Notes under the pieces: generated by a model | The model's input: only the letters and a program-made list of their open reading frames with translations | Told to the model about the DNA's origin: nothing | Databases searched by the model: none | Shown: positions 43,184-54,574 of the stretch, piece by piece | How the letters are laid out: each line of letters starts with the position of its first letter | Position numbering within the stretch: position 1 is the stretch's first letter | Assembly: GCA_023052935.1 (NCBI GenBank) | Contig: CM041293.1 | Span: 179,662,789 to 179,726,788 of the forward strand | Length of the DNA stretch: 64,000 bases | DNA from: Piezodorus guildinii | Taxonomy: Eukaryota; Arthropoda; Insecta; Hemiptera; Pentatomidae | Direction: 5' to 3' | Translations under genes and position numbers: made by a program

Positions 43184-44762
43184 ATGTCTCAAGATTTTAA
43201 CAGGAAATCTCCTGTTATTACGGGCGCAGAGGACATGGAGGATATCGAGGAGCCTAAACCACAGAGGCAAGGCAAGTTTTTTCCGGCACCCGTGGACAAA
43301 ATGGCGGCCGAAGAAAATCCGAAAGTTAGTGAAAAAGTGTGCGGAAAAATCACATCCACAGAAAATGAGTCTTACTATGAGACAGAAGAGGAGAGAGAGA
43401 GCGATATGGTACAGGGGTCAAAGGTCGTGACCCCTGGAAAAAGATATAAGAAAAGGGCCAGGAGGGAATCTCCCCCGTCCCCGCAGGAGGTTGCAGTAGG
43501 GCCCTTGGACAAGGCTAAAAAGATCGCGGGAGGAGTCAAAGCCTACTTAGAACGGAAAAAATGCACGGTAGAGCAGAAAACAAACATCAACAGTAAAGTC
43601 CTCGAACTAAGAGATATTATCGTTGGACTAGAGGAACAATGGAGGGGGGTTCCCCAATCAAACAAAAAAAGGTCAGGATAGTGGGAAAACCGGGGCCGTC
43701 GACGATAGTGGGTGTGCCCCTTCCCCAAGGAAAGAATACGACGGGCTCTTTAGACGAAGGAGGCGAAGAAAAATGGATTGAAGCAAAGCGAAGGAGGCGA
43801 AGAAAATGATTGAAGCAAAGCGAAGAGGCGAAGAAAAATGGATTGAAGCAAAGCGAAGGAGGCGAAGAAAATGGATTGAAGCAAAGCGAAGGAGAAGAAA
43901 GAAGAAAGAAAAACCAAAAAAGGAGACATTCACTGACGTCTTGGAGAAGGTGTCTCCTAAGCCACAAGAGAAGGTAACAACATATTTAACAATCAAGGGA
44001 AAGGCACCTGATGGCGGGAGCTGGTCACCAGCTAAAATCTTCGAGGAGCTGCCCTCGAAGGTGGATTTGGAAGATATAGGGGCAAGAGCCTGAATAGAGA
44101 AGGTGACTGGAGCAGTCCGTGTTAGGATGGAAGGTGCTGACCAGGCTAGGAGAGTCCTCAACTGGGAAAAGGTGAACAGTAGGGGACTAGAAGTAAATCT
44201 GGCCAAATCAAGGTGGCCAAGAATTGAGGTAAGAAGAGTCCCGAAATACCCGGGAATGAAGGGACTCTTCAGACGTACCTTTGAGGGAAAATCCTATACG
44301 TAAAGTGTGATTCAAAGGACAGGAAGGATTGGATGAGGACATGAGTACCTGCTTCTTAATAGCATCAAGGAGTGGACTCACAATGAGCTGGGTGCTGGAG
44401 ACCCATCTGTCAGTGATGTGAGTGGCGGATGGTGGATCCTCTCTATGAAAGATTACCTTGACTCTCCCCTTTGCCTAAGATCTCTGTGCAGATGGTGCAC
44501 AGAGACAGTGCACGAAGCAGCTGAGTGCCCGGCGAGGGAGAAATGAGTCCAACGCTGCTGCAGGAACTGCAAGGCAAAGGGTGGGAAAGAGAAGGACCTC
44601 CAGAATTGCGCGGGCAGCAGAGAATGCCCATACATACATTTGGAGAAGATGGAGGACAAGGTATGCGTGGGCTGCGGATCTTGCAGGTCAACATGGGCCG
44701 AAGACGATTGGTCGCGGATGAGCTTAGAACTCTCGTCCGGAACGTCGACATCATGGCAATAA
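43184..44762 (+). pseudogene. R1-like LINE ORF1 and first codons of ORF2, cut by LTR A
   Basis: ORF1 starts at ATG 43184 with an acidic then basic region and stops at 43679 by frameshift. It continues in other frames with PKPQEKVTTYLTIKGKAP, RVRMEGADQARRVLNWE and YPGMKGLFRRTFEG. Knuckle sequence follows (CRWCTETVHEAAECP, VCVGCGSC). ORF2 begins at ATG 44663 (LRILQVNMGRRR) and is cut after VRNVDIM by LTR A. It is closely related to the LINE at 33289. A minisatellite at 43770-43890 repeats the unit gattgaagcaaagcgaagg within ORF1. Confidence 0.85.
43740..43895 (+). repeat. Minisatellite, unit about 33 bp
   Basis: Four to five imperfect units of the type 'gaaaaatggattgaagcaaag' plus 'cgaaggaggcga', giving IEAKR-rich peptide repeats in ORF1. 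Two units occur at the start of the second LINE-ORF1 copy (51876-51935), where the duplication breakpoint lies. Confidence 0.85.
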
Positions 44763-45430
44763 TGTGTTATTTACTAACCAACTAACCCTATTTGCTATTT
44801 TTATCATATGACCTTAGTTTGTAAGCTTAGTTTTATAACATTGGCAAGTTTTTATTAAATAACATATTTTATCTTCTAGACATATAAATGTATTCAGTGT
44901 TAATGTTATACATTGCACATTAACAGCCCAATGGATGACGTCACGGTTTCTCCTGCAGTTTTCAGCTTTGGCTCGCAGCAAACGCAAATTAACAGACGAC
45001 TAATATTATTAACGTTTATGATAAAACTTTATGTCTTATCTAATGTATTTTTGTACCATAAACAATTGTCTATTGTTAACTCATAAGAAAGGTCCCCTTT
45101 GCCCTTTTCTCAGGGTCAGGTCACATTCTAAAGTCATAAAGTTACCGCTCGATTGACACAGAAGTGACAGAACTTGGATGTTTATGTTTCCGGTCCTATT
45201 CATACTGTCACTGCATTTTAGTTTCGATCTAGTCAGAGAGCCCTGGCCACCACATGTTAGACCACACCGAAGTATTAGCTCCCCTCCTTCCTTCAAAATC
45301 CTATTTATACCCAAAGTAAATCCACACAAGATCATTCCCTCTTGGTGAGTCTCAAGGTAGACTTCACACATGTAATATTTGAAGAAGAATAAAGACTATT
45401 TCTAAGCATATACTGTTGTGAGTTCTTTAA
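44763..45430 (+). mobile_element. LTR A, 5' copy, with primer-binding site
   Basis: A 668-bp LTR starting TGTGTTATTTAC and ending just before TGGCGCCCGAAATAGGAAC (45432-45450), a PBS resembling the retroviral tRNA-Lys type. AATAAAG at about 45389 is a likely polyadenylation signal. It begins inside LINE ORF2 (after ...gacatcatggcaataa), so the element inserted into that LINE. A 628-bp copy at 52816 shares its left-hand LINE flank. Confidence 0.85.
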
Positions 45431-45708
45431 TTGGCGCCCGAAATAGGAACAGCAAGCATAGAAGACTCACTATTCCTAGGTATCTTCTCATCTTCGCTGT
45501 TTTGAACCGAACGACACTGAAGAACTTAGACTGGCAACCCCACTCATCCGAGGTATTCTAAAACTGGTGTCTACCCTCTTGGTCCACTGATCACCAGGTG
45601 CTGAGCGAGGAAGACAGCGAACAACTCAGTAAGCTTAGAATTAGATCTTATTTTATATTTATGTGTTTGTAGAATTTCTATTAAATTAATTTTAAAATTT
45701 CCATCATT

Positions 45709-47292
45709 ATGGAATCATTTTTATTAGAAAAAGAACTATGCAATAATATCCCATTTTTCAATGGTGAATTAAGTAAAGTAGGGAAATTTATAAACAGCAT
45801 AGTTCAATTAAAAAATAAATATTGTTTACAAAACAATGCTTATAAGGAATTCAATGAAAAAATAATATTAAATAAAACATTAGCTCGTCTAAAAGAGGGA
45901 GCAAAATATATAAAATTAATTTATTACTATCGGACTATCGATGAGTTATTAGATTGTCTAAAAGAATTATATAGTCATAATAAGTCAATTGAACAATTGA
46001 CTATAGATTTATATAATACAAAAATAAAAGAATCAGAACACCCGTCGGATTTTATTAAAAGATTAGAAAAAATAAAAAATATAATTATTCTTCGTTACCA
46101 CATAGATAAAATTCACAACAAAGAAATGTGGATCGCCACATTAGAGTGCCGAACTCTTTATCATTTTTATTCAAGCATGCCCTTAAATGTAAGGATTAAC
46201 TTAATGGGTAAATCTGAGACATTAAACAACTTAGAAGATTTAAAAATTTTGTTGCAAAATGAAAATCAACTTCTGTTTGAAAACTCAGTTTCATTAGGAT
46301 CCATACATAGAGATAACAAGGGGATAAATCAAAATCATATTTATAAAAATAATAATTCAAATTTTAAAAAGCCTACCGATTTTCGAAACCAATATCATCA
46401 ACAAAATAACTATACGATCCCAAACCATGTAGAATATTTCCCTAAAAACCAAGAAAATATTCTTTACCAAAAATCCTCCCGCATTCAAAGCAATTACCAG
46501 AAACTCAAAATAGATAATCCGCAACCACAAATTTCAAATTTCAATACGGTATCCAAATGCCACCAACCGACATTAAAAACAAAATTTTCTAACGAAGAAG
46601 ATCCAAAAGAGAGGAGAATTAAAATCATTAAAATGAAATCTAATGATATTAATATTAAAATTGATAATGATGAAGACAAAATAGTAAAAGAAATTTCCAA
46701 AAATACTAAAGACAGGTTGGAAAATGAAAAATGTATTAAAAACGATAACAGATTAAATTATAAAACAATAACTGAGGATATTAGATCAACAAATATTGAT
46801 GTAGAAGATTTTTTGGAAGACATTTTCTTTTACACTGATATTAATAATGAATCGATCACTAAACGAAATATCGATGTATTAAATGTTTCTAGGAAGTCAC
46901 TGCTCCATGTTAAACATTTAAAAATAATAAATAAAGAACTATCGGAAAATAATACATTGAGTATTACAAACTGTAGCAAAGAAATTAAAAATAAACGATC
47001 AAGGAATTTAACAATTATGAAATATAATGAAATCACTTTAAAAAAACAAAATAAAATAAAGAAAATTAAAAAGAAATTAGAGAAAATAGCGCATTCCTTA
47101 GCAGAAATTAGGAATGTTTCAAAGGAAAAAGTTGTCTCGGTAGGAGATGTTGTTAAAAAACTAAAAATAGAAATAAAAAATAACATTAGAAAAATTCATA
47201 AATTGCCTGGCGGTAAGAAAACAATCCACTTATGGATGTTAAGGCCGGATAGCACTTCAATTAAAAAAAAACGGACGCGACCAGGACTTTAA
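45709..47292 (+). CDS. LTR element A gag-like ORF, 527 codons
   Basis: One intact frame 278 nt after the PBS, starting at ATG 45709. The N-terminal half looks like an insect Gypsy/errantivirus-type gag: a helical region with IPFFNGELSKVGKFINSI and SEHPSDFIKRLEKI. An Asn/Gln-rich linker and a long Lys-rich coiled region follow (ITLKKQNKIKKIKKKL), and the frame ends in PGGKKTIHLWMLRPDS. No zinc knuckle, protease, RT or integrase follows before AT-rich DNA. The element is therefore non-autonomous or internally deleted, with only this ORF kept. Codon and base composition is strongly AT-biased. Confidence 0.7.
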   Translation: MESFLLEKELCNNIPFFNGELSKVGKFINSIVQLKNKYCLQNNAYKEFNEKIILNKTLARLKEGAKYIKLIYYYRTIDELLDCLKELYSHNKSIEQLTIDLYNTKIKESEHPSDFIKRLEKIKNIIILRYHIDKIHNKEMWIATLECRTLYHFYSSMPLNVRINLMGKSETLNNLEDLKILLQNENQLLFENSVSLGSIHRDNKGINQNHIYKNNNSNFKKPTDFRNQYHQQNNYTIPNHVEYFPKNQENILYQKSSRIQSNYQKLKIDNPQPQISNFNTVSKCHQPTLKTKFSNEEDPKERRIKIIKMKSNDINIKIDNDEDKIVKEISKNTKDRLENEKCIKNDNRLNYKTITEDIRSTNIDVEDFLEDIFFYTDINNESITKRNIDVLNVSRKSLLHVKHLKIINKELSENNTLSITNCSKEIKNKRSRNLTIMKYNEITLKKQNKIKKIKKKLEKIAHSLAEIRNVSKEKVVSVGDVVKKLKIEIKNNIRKIHKLPGGKKTIHLWMLRPDSTSIKKKRTRPGL

Positions 47293-48952
47293 ACCCAATA
47301 GTAAAATTCAGAAAAAAAAAATAAAGAAAAAAAATAGTAAAAAATAAATAATTTAAAATAAATAAAAATAACGAAGTAAACAAATAAATAAAAGTAAAAA
47401 TAAATAAGAAAAAATTAAACAAGAAAAATAAATAAGTAAAAATTTATAAATAAGTAATAATAAATAAGCAAACATTAAATTACAAAAATAATGAGTAAAA
47501 ATAAATAAATAAGAAAAATTAAATAAGAAAAATAAATAATTAAATAAGTAAAAATAAAGAAATAGGTAAAAATTAATAAATAAGTAAAAATAAATAAGTG
47601 AATAAACAAATAAGTAAGTAATTAAAAATAAATAAGAAAAATAAACAAAATAATAATAACACTATCATAAAGTAATGATGACAACATTATAAAAAAAAAA
47701 ATCCATTTTATTATTAATACGTAGTTTTTAATGAAAATACAAATTTAATTTGTATGCTCTAATATTACATGAGTATGATATAATACAACATGACTATACA
47801 ACGAATATAATAAAATATTTTATTATTACATTAAATATATTAAAAGAACGAACGTTTATAATTGAATTAAACGTAAAACTCATTAGAAAGAAAAACGACA
47901 TGAAACTAACTTCTTTCATTGACAAAAAATAATAAATTTTAATTTCTTGAGAAGAATTTATAATCACATGTTTTGCGATTTTCAATTTAACAGTTGACCC
48001 AAGGCATAAAATTCTTCTTCAAATGGTTTTAATTTAAATATTAAAATAATTACATATACTATTTTAAATTTATGAAAATTGTGGTTATTATGTTAGTATA
48101 ATTGCTAGTATACGATACATAATAATGACTTTTGCTCTTAATTGAATTGTTATATTAAAATTGTCATATTAAATTTTAACCAAACAAATATTTAATTGGA
48201 TTCGTTAAAATGAAATTTTTAAACTTTTAGATAAACTAATTAAATGAAAAAAAAAATATTCATACTCGAAATAGAAAAAATTTATCTTTGAATATTTAAC
48301 GATTAAATGATAAAATAGTTTAAAATTTCTGAATTACCTTATAGTGTGTCACTAGAAAACCGGCAAAAACGGATATTGAATGTGTTGCAAGAAAAATATA
48401 TATGTTTGAAATTATATTTATAGCTCAAAATTAAATGTAAGGATATAAACAAAAACATTTCCAAATTTCCAATATTCATGTTATTAGTACGTATTTTGAT
48501 AAGTTAATTACATATTTTCGTTAAATAATCGTAATCATTATATTTGAAGAAAACATGAAATAAGTAGTACGAAATTGAATATAATTAACGAAATAATAAT
48601 AAATAAATCCACTCTTACTTTATATATAGCAAAGAAAAAAAAAATAAAGAAAATAATTTTAAAGAAAGAAATAATTATGGTATAAACCACATTACTTTAC
48701 AATAGTATAATATTGTAATTTATTTGTATGTTTATAATATAACTTATAATAATGTTGTAAGAGTTAGATTGAAATTATAATAAATAAATTAAAAGGGAAT
48801 GTAAAGAATTAGTATAGAAAATATTTTAAAAGAAAAATATATAAAAAATAGAGAAACGAGAGCAAAAGGATTAATTATTTAACAATTCATGCCAATTGTA
48901 ATTTGTATAGGTAAAATCATAAAATCAAAAATAAATAAATAAATAAATAAAA

Positions 48953-48992
<40 letters not shown>

Positions 48993-48993
48993 T
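47293..48993. repeat. AT-rich low-complexity tract in element A
   Basis: 47330-47660 is an irregular tandem of aaataaataag/aaaaataaat words. The rest, to 48960, is AT-rich without ORFs. It ends in a poly(A) run and (TA)n next to LTR B. No polypurine tract of element A was recognised. Confidence 0.6.
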
Positions 48994-51558
48994 TGTAATA
49001 TACCATTTTTTATAATTATTGTAATTATTTATTTATTATTTATTATTGTGTTAGGCAGGCTAACAATAAGATAAGAAGTAAAATTTAAATATCAGCTCCA
49101 ATTTGATTGTATGTTTACAAACATAGCATCCATTTTGGATGCTAAGAAAAAAGGTCTCTGGCAGGTAGAATAGGGTAAAAAAGGTACCTGAAGAGATACC
49201 TGGAGAGAGAGTCAGTTTCAAGAGGGGACTGGTGAGAGGAGTTTGAGTTATGAGCTGATAGGGGAGAAGCTGCTGCTGAATATGATGGATCTTGGTTAGC
49301 CTGCATATTGTTTGTTTTATTGTTTTGTAAGTTATTATTATTATGATTAAAAAGGTTATATAAAAGATTATGTGCCTGATTGTCAAGAACCCATACCATA
49401 CCCTGAGAGTAAATTAAATAATAATGAAGTGTTATTTGTGTTGATTGATTTTTCTTAAAAGAATATATTTTTTAAAAATAAGCATATTATATAATTTGGC
49501 TCCCAACTAGGTGTGGCTTAATTTGTTAAATATTAAGACCACGACAATCAGTGCACAATTTATATTTTAATATGATTTGTATGTGTTATTTGTGTTAATT
49601 TGTGAGCAAACAATATGGAGGACCAAGGAAATAATAGTTATTCAGATAGGACAGAAAAGATTCAGATATTGAAACAATTCATGATGATGATGGAAAAATT
49701 GGAACAAAAGATAGATAAATTTGGAACAGAAGTATTAGAAACCTGTACAATTATTACAAAAGAAAAAAAAATTGATTCCCAGAAAAGAACCTCCACTGAA
49801 GATGAAGAAAACGAGAATAAAGAGCCTACAGACCAAGAGAGTGATGAGTTTACAACAGAAACAATACCTCCTATTTGTAAAGAAGAAGCTCTATCAAGCA
49901 CTTCACATCCCAATGGTATTGAAGAGATCCAGGACAAGACTGTAATAACTAGTTCTATTGATGTGAAGGAAAGTGTTAACATCAAAGAAGATGAAATTTG
50001 TGATGTGAAATCCAATGAAAAATGCTTAACTTTCAGAACTTTAATAAGTGCATCAAGTCTCCAAAATAAAACACAGGTATTATTTTATAGCAATATCAAA
50101 GATCAGATTTGTGATGTGAAACCCATTGGCAAATGTTTAACTTTCAGAACTTACATAAGTGTCTTAAGTCCCCAAAATAAACCCCAGGTGTTATTGTATA
50201 GGTTAAAAGTTTTAAATAATCTAAAAATAGGTTTGTCCATCTCCTATAATTGTTTGTTACCAAATGTAAATTTATTTAATGAAAACAGAGATGTGCCAAC
50301 CGAGCATATCATTACCAAAATTTTAAAATATGAATTTTATAATGGTTACATGGTCTTAGACCATGTTAGGAAAAATCAGACACCATATTATTTTTGGACA
50401 CGGCAGTCTTTATCCTTTTCCAGGGGATAAAAAGGGATGACTAGCGTTCCCTCCGTTAGATGAGCTAAAAAATGGGCAGTCTGAACAATGTTCAGATTGA
50501 ACCATACTGGAATTATTGATTAATAAATTGTAAATAATGTAATTATTGATGAAGTTTTTCTCATTTAAAATTATATAAGTTCACAAATTAATTAGCTTAA
50601 AATTTATTTTGCATTGTCAGCCTAAAACAATATGGAACTGTATCTTATTATTGATGTCTTGACAAAAGTTATTTTTAATTTTGTTACCCTGTTATTTGGT
50701 AGATAATTTCTTTCTAAATTATTTTATTACATGCACCTAAACCTGTTTGTAAGTAAAATTTAAGTACATAGTTTATTTTGAAGATTTAATTTGGTATATA
50801 CTCTTAATTGTATATAGTACTTGTGTAATTTTTATGTGTATATAGTTATAGAATATTATGTCCCTAGTTTGTTTTTAAATTTATCTTTCAATGTAAAATA
50901 TTGTATATAAACTTAATTTATAAAGTATTGAAAATATTTGTTACAAAGAAGGTATTGAAAGAAATAATGTGTATATTTTAAAATAGTTATAATTGAAAAA
51001 AAAAAAAAAAAAAATATTTCCTACCAAAATATTTTTTTTTACCTAGGATTGGGGAGAAATGTAATATACCATTTTTTATAATTATTGTAATTATTTATTT
51101 ATTATTTATTATTGTGTTAGGCAGGCTAACAATAAGATAAGAAGTAAAATTTAAATATCAGCTCCAATTTGATTGAATGTTTACAAACATAGCATCCATT
51201 TTGGATGCTAAGAAAAAAGGTCTCTGGCAGGTAGAATAGGGTAAAAAAGGTACCTGAAGAGATACCTGGAGAGAGAGTCAGTTTCAAGAGGGGACTGGTG
51301 AGAGGAGTTTGAGTTATGAGCTGATAGGGAGAAGCTGCTGCTGAATATGATGGATCTTGGTTAGTCTGCATATTGTTTGTTTTATTGTTTTGTAAGTTAT
51401 TATTATTATGATTAAAAAGGTTATATAAAAGATTATGTGCCTGATTGTCAAGAACCCATACCATACCCTGAGAGTAAATTAAATAATAATGAAGTGTTAT
51501 TTGTGTTGATTGATTTTTAAAGAATTATTTTTAAAAAAGAATTATATATTTTATATAA
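48994..51558 (+). mobile_element. LTR retrotransposon B, complete, non-autonomous
   Basis: The 5' LTR is 48994-49494 and the 3' LTR 51060-51558. Both start TGTAATATACC and are nearly identical, implying a recent insertion. TGGCTCCCAACTAGGTGTGG (49497-49516) is a PBS-like sequence, and ctaggattggggagaaa just before 51060 is a polypurine tract. The only ORF is 49615-50430. There is no protease, RT or integrase, so movement would need proteins from another element. It lies in the internal region of element A, at (TA)n sequence. Confidence 0.9.
49615..50430 (+). CDS. Element B single ORF, unknown 271-residue protein
   Basis: ATG 49615 (acaATGG context) to TAA 50428. Residues 15-65 look helical and acidic. 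The central part has two imperfect copies of a roughly 31-residue motif (ICDVKSNEKCLTFRT... and ICDVKPIGKCLTFRT..., about 33 residues apart). The C-terminal region includes ISYNCLLPNVNLF. It has no gag major-homology region or CCHC knuckle that I recognise. It might be a diverged gag, an accessory gene or captured host sequence. It is intact and flanked by matching LTRs, so it was probably expressed recently. Confidence 0.6.
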   Translation: MEDQGNNSYSDRTEKIQILKQFMMMMEKLEQKIDKFGTEVLETCTIITKEKKIDSQKRTSTEDEENENKEPTDQESDEFTTETIPPICKEEALSSTSHPNGIEEIQDKTVITSSIDVKESVNIKEDEICDVKSNEKCLTFRTLISASSLQNKTQVLFYSNIKDQICDVKPIGKCLTFRTYISVLSPQNKPQVLLYRLKVLNNLKIGLSISYNCLLPNVNLFNENRDVPTEHIITKILKYEFYNGYMVLDHVRKNQTPYYFWTRQSLSFSRG

Positions 51559-51598
<40 letters not shown>

Positions 51599-51875
51599 CA
51601 ATAATAATAAAAATAAATAATAAAATAAATGAATAAAATAACAATAATTAAAGAAACAAATCATTTTCTATCAATGAGTGATTTAACAATAATATCTGTA
51701 AATATATAAAGAAAAAAAAAAAATTACAAAAATAAATAAAGAAAATTATAATAATTAAAGAAAAATCATTTTCTATCAATCAATCAGAATTGTAATGATA
51801 ATAAAAATTTATTATTATTGATTAATTACGAGCAAATAACAATTGAAATGCAAAATTATAAAATTTTCTTATTTA
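51559..51875. other. AT-rich tract between element B and the second LINE-ORF1 copy
   Basis: (TA)n at 51563-51598 and then AT-rich sequence without features, likely the remaining right part of element A's internal region up to a duplication breakpoint. Confidence 0.5.
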
Positions 51876-52815
51876 GGATTGAAGCAAAGCGAAGGAGGCG
51901 AAGAAAAATGGATTGAAGCAAAGCGAAGGAGGAACGGAAAAGAAGAAAAGAAAAACCAAAAAAGAAGACATTCGCTGACGTCTTGGAGAAGGTGGCTCAG
52001 GTGTCTCCTAAGCCACAAGAGAAGGTAACAACATATTTAACAATCAAGGGAAAGGCACCTGATGGCTGGAGCTGGTCACCAGCTAAAATCTTCGAGGAGC
52101 TGCCCTCGAAGGTGGATTTGGAAGATATAGGGGTAAGAGCCCGAATAGAGAAGGAGACTAAGTCTGGAGCAGTCCGTGTTAGGATGGAAGGTGCTGACCA
52201 GGCTAGGAGAGTCCTCAACTGGGAAAAGGTGAACAGTAGGGGACTAGAAGTAAATCTGGCCAAATCAAGGTGGCCAAGAACTGAGGTAAGAAGAGTCCCG
52301 AAATACCCGGGAATGAAGGGACTCTTCAGACGTACCTTTGAGGGAAAATCCTATACGTAAAGTGTGATTCAAAGGACAGGAAGGATTGGATGAGGACATG
52401 AGTACCTGCTTCTTAATAGCATCAAGGAGTGGACTCACAATGAGCTGGGTGCTGGAGACCCATCTGTCAGTGATGTGAGTGGCGGATGGTGGATCCTCTC
52501 TATGAAAGATTACCTTGACTCTCCCCTTTGCCTAAGATCTCTGTGCAGATGGTGCACAGAGACAGTGCACGAAGCAGCTGAGTGCCCGGCGAGGGAGAAA
52601 GGAGTCCAACGCTGCTGCAGGAACAAGGCAAAGGGTGGGAAAGAGAAGGACCTCCAGAATTGCGGGGGCAGCAGAGAATGCCCATACATACATTTGGAGA
52701 AGATGGAGGACGAGGTATGCGTGGGCTGCGGATCTTGCAGGTCAACATGGGCCGAAGACGATTGGTCGCGATGAGCTTAGAACTCTCGCCCGGAACGTCG
52801 ACATCATGGCAATAA
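51876..52815 (+). pseudogene. Second copy of R1-like LINE ORF1/ORF2 start
   Basis: Nearly identical to 43836-44762, from the minisatellite (ggattgaagcaaagcgaagg) through KPQEKVTTYLTIKGKAP, FRRTFEGKSYT and CRWCTETVHEAAECP to the ORF2 start (LRILQVNMGRRR). Several small indels differ between copies: this one retains RIEKETKSGAVRVRM in frame, where the first has a stop. It ends at LTR A exactly as the first copy does. Confidence 0.88.
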
Positions 52816-53443
52816 TGTGTTATTTACTAACCAACTAACCCTATTTGCTATTTTTATCATATGACCTTAGTTTTATAACATTGGCAAGTTTTTATTAAAT
52901 AACATATTTTATCTTCTAGACATATAAATGTATTCAGTGTTAATGTTATACATTGCACATTAACAGCCCAATGGATGACGTCACGGTTTCTCCTGCAGTT
53001 TTCAGCTTTGGCTCGCAGCAAACGCAAATTAACAGACGACTAATATTATTAACGTTTATGATAAAACTTTATGTCTTATCTAACGTATTTTTGTACCATA
53101 AACAATTGTCTATTGTTAACTCATAAGAAAGGTCCCCTTTGCCCTTTTCTCAGGGTCATGTCACATTCTAAAGTCATAAAGTTACCGCTCGATTGACACA
53201 GAAGTGACAGAACTTGGATGTTTATGTTTCCGGTCCTATTCATTTACTGTCCAAACGGCCACCACATGTTAGACCACACCGAAGTATTAGCTCCCCTCCT
53301 TCCTTCAAAATCCTATTTATACCCAAAGTAAATCCACACAAGATCATTCCCTCTTGGTGAGTCTCAAGGTAGACTTCACACATGTAATATTTGAAGAAGA
53401 ATAAAAGACTCTTTCTAAGCATATACTGTTGTGAGTTCGTTAA
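52816..53443 (+). mobile_element. LTR A, second copy
   Basis: It starts TGTGTTATTTAC and matches 44763-45430 except for a 13-nt deletion near 52871 and a replaced segment near 53243-53262. It ends ...gttcgttaa and is followed by unrelated LINE sequence (ttcgcatacacc), with no PBS. It is preceded by the same LINE ORF2 fragment as the first copy, not by a polypurine tract. It is therefore not a simple 3' LTR of element A. Confidence 0.85.
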
Positions 53444-53516
53444 TTCGCATACACCACTTGACCGCGAGCGTAAATGTCCAGAAAATTTTGAAGACAGGCG
53501 CATAACATATAAAGAA

Positions 53517-54518
53517 ATGAAAGATACAAATGGGCATATAATTTTGGACTTGCAAGAATATTTACTCAACGGCCAGGCTAAACAGATTAGTAAGACTGCA
53601 GTTGACGCTGTCCTTATAGCTGCACGAAAATTTGAAGAGAATTGTAATAATTTAATAATTGAAAACGCTGAGCTGAGGAGGGAAATAAAGGTGTTGAGAA
53701 ACCAAACACCAGCATCCATTCGCAATGATTTCAACAATCAAGACTTGGAATCCCTAAGAACCGTTATTGAAAATATCGTGAAAGAACAAGTTATGCCTCT
53801 AATTACCGAAAAAAATTGACTACGCACCGAAACAGTCTTATGTCTAGGCCCTGGTCAGCAAATGAAAGGAAATACCTAAAGAACCGCCGACCTCCGTTTT
53901 CATATAGCAGGCGGAACAGAGCAAGGAAAGATACCCGACAATACAAGCACTGAAGCAGGGAATAAAGCAAAACTTCACTCCAGCTACAGAAGGCGTAAAA
54001 ATAAGGTGTAATTGAAACTACAAGAGGAGTCATAATTCGGGCTCATACGAAGGAAGAGGCTAAAAAGGTCGCTCAGTACTAACGAACCATAGAACGTCGC
54101 AAGCATCTGTTCAATCCCGTATTCAAGGCAGACCCGAGGGGTAAGGACTCAGTCCATTGGGTGGTAGAAGTTTCTCCGGCAGTAAGAGATGAGATGCTAT
54201 CAGAAGGAAGAGTATTCCTTGACTGGGCATCCTGCAATGTCCGGGACTGGGTGTCCGTCACCCTATGTAACAAATGCCAAGGTTTCTTCCACATTGAAAA
54301 ATTTTGCCCTGCGTCCATTGTGAACTGCGCGTACTGTGGGGAAAGGGGTCATGACATGAGAGAATGCCCGAAACAGAAGTCTGGAGGAACACCTAGATGT
54401 ATTAACTGCTCTAGAACCAACTCTGTATCTGATCACTCAGCTAACGACAAAAACTGCCCTTCTTACAAAAGAGCTCTCGATAGGCTAGTAATGAGAACTC
54501 AGTATAATGAGGATGAAT
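53517..54518 (+). pseudogene. LINE ORF1 (gag-like) with three CCHC knuckles
   Basis: The first frame (to TGA 53817) is a helical protein-interaction region with AVDAVLIAARKFEENCNN. After frame breaks, 54161-54518 resumes with VSPAVRDEMLSEGRVF and the knuckles, which bind the element's RNA in active relatives. It is related in layout to, but clearly different in sequence from, the ORF1 at 43184. Confidence 0.82.
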
Positions 54519-54574
54519 AAGAACACCACGATAAAAATAGCTCAGCAAAACTTTAATAAGAGACCAATGTCAAT

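Noticed and set aside
47330..47660. AT-rich tandem words as a scaffold/origin-like region
   Set aside because: Irregular aaataaat slippage sequence inside a retroelement. Nothing in the sequence distinguishes an origin or matrix attachment site.
52816..53443. Simple 3' LTR closing element A
   Set aside because: It is preceded by LINE sequence and not by a polypurine tract, and the LINE flank is the same as on the 5' LTR. A duplication fits better.
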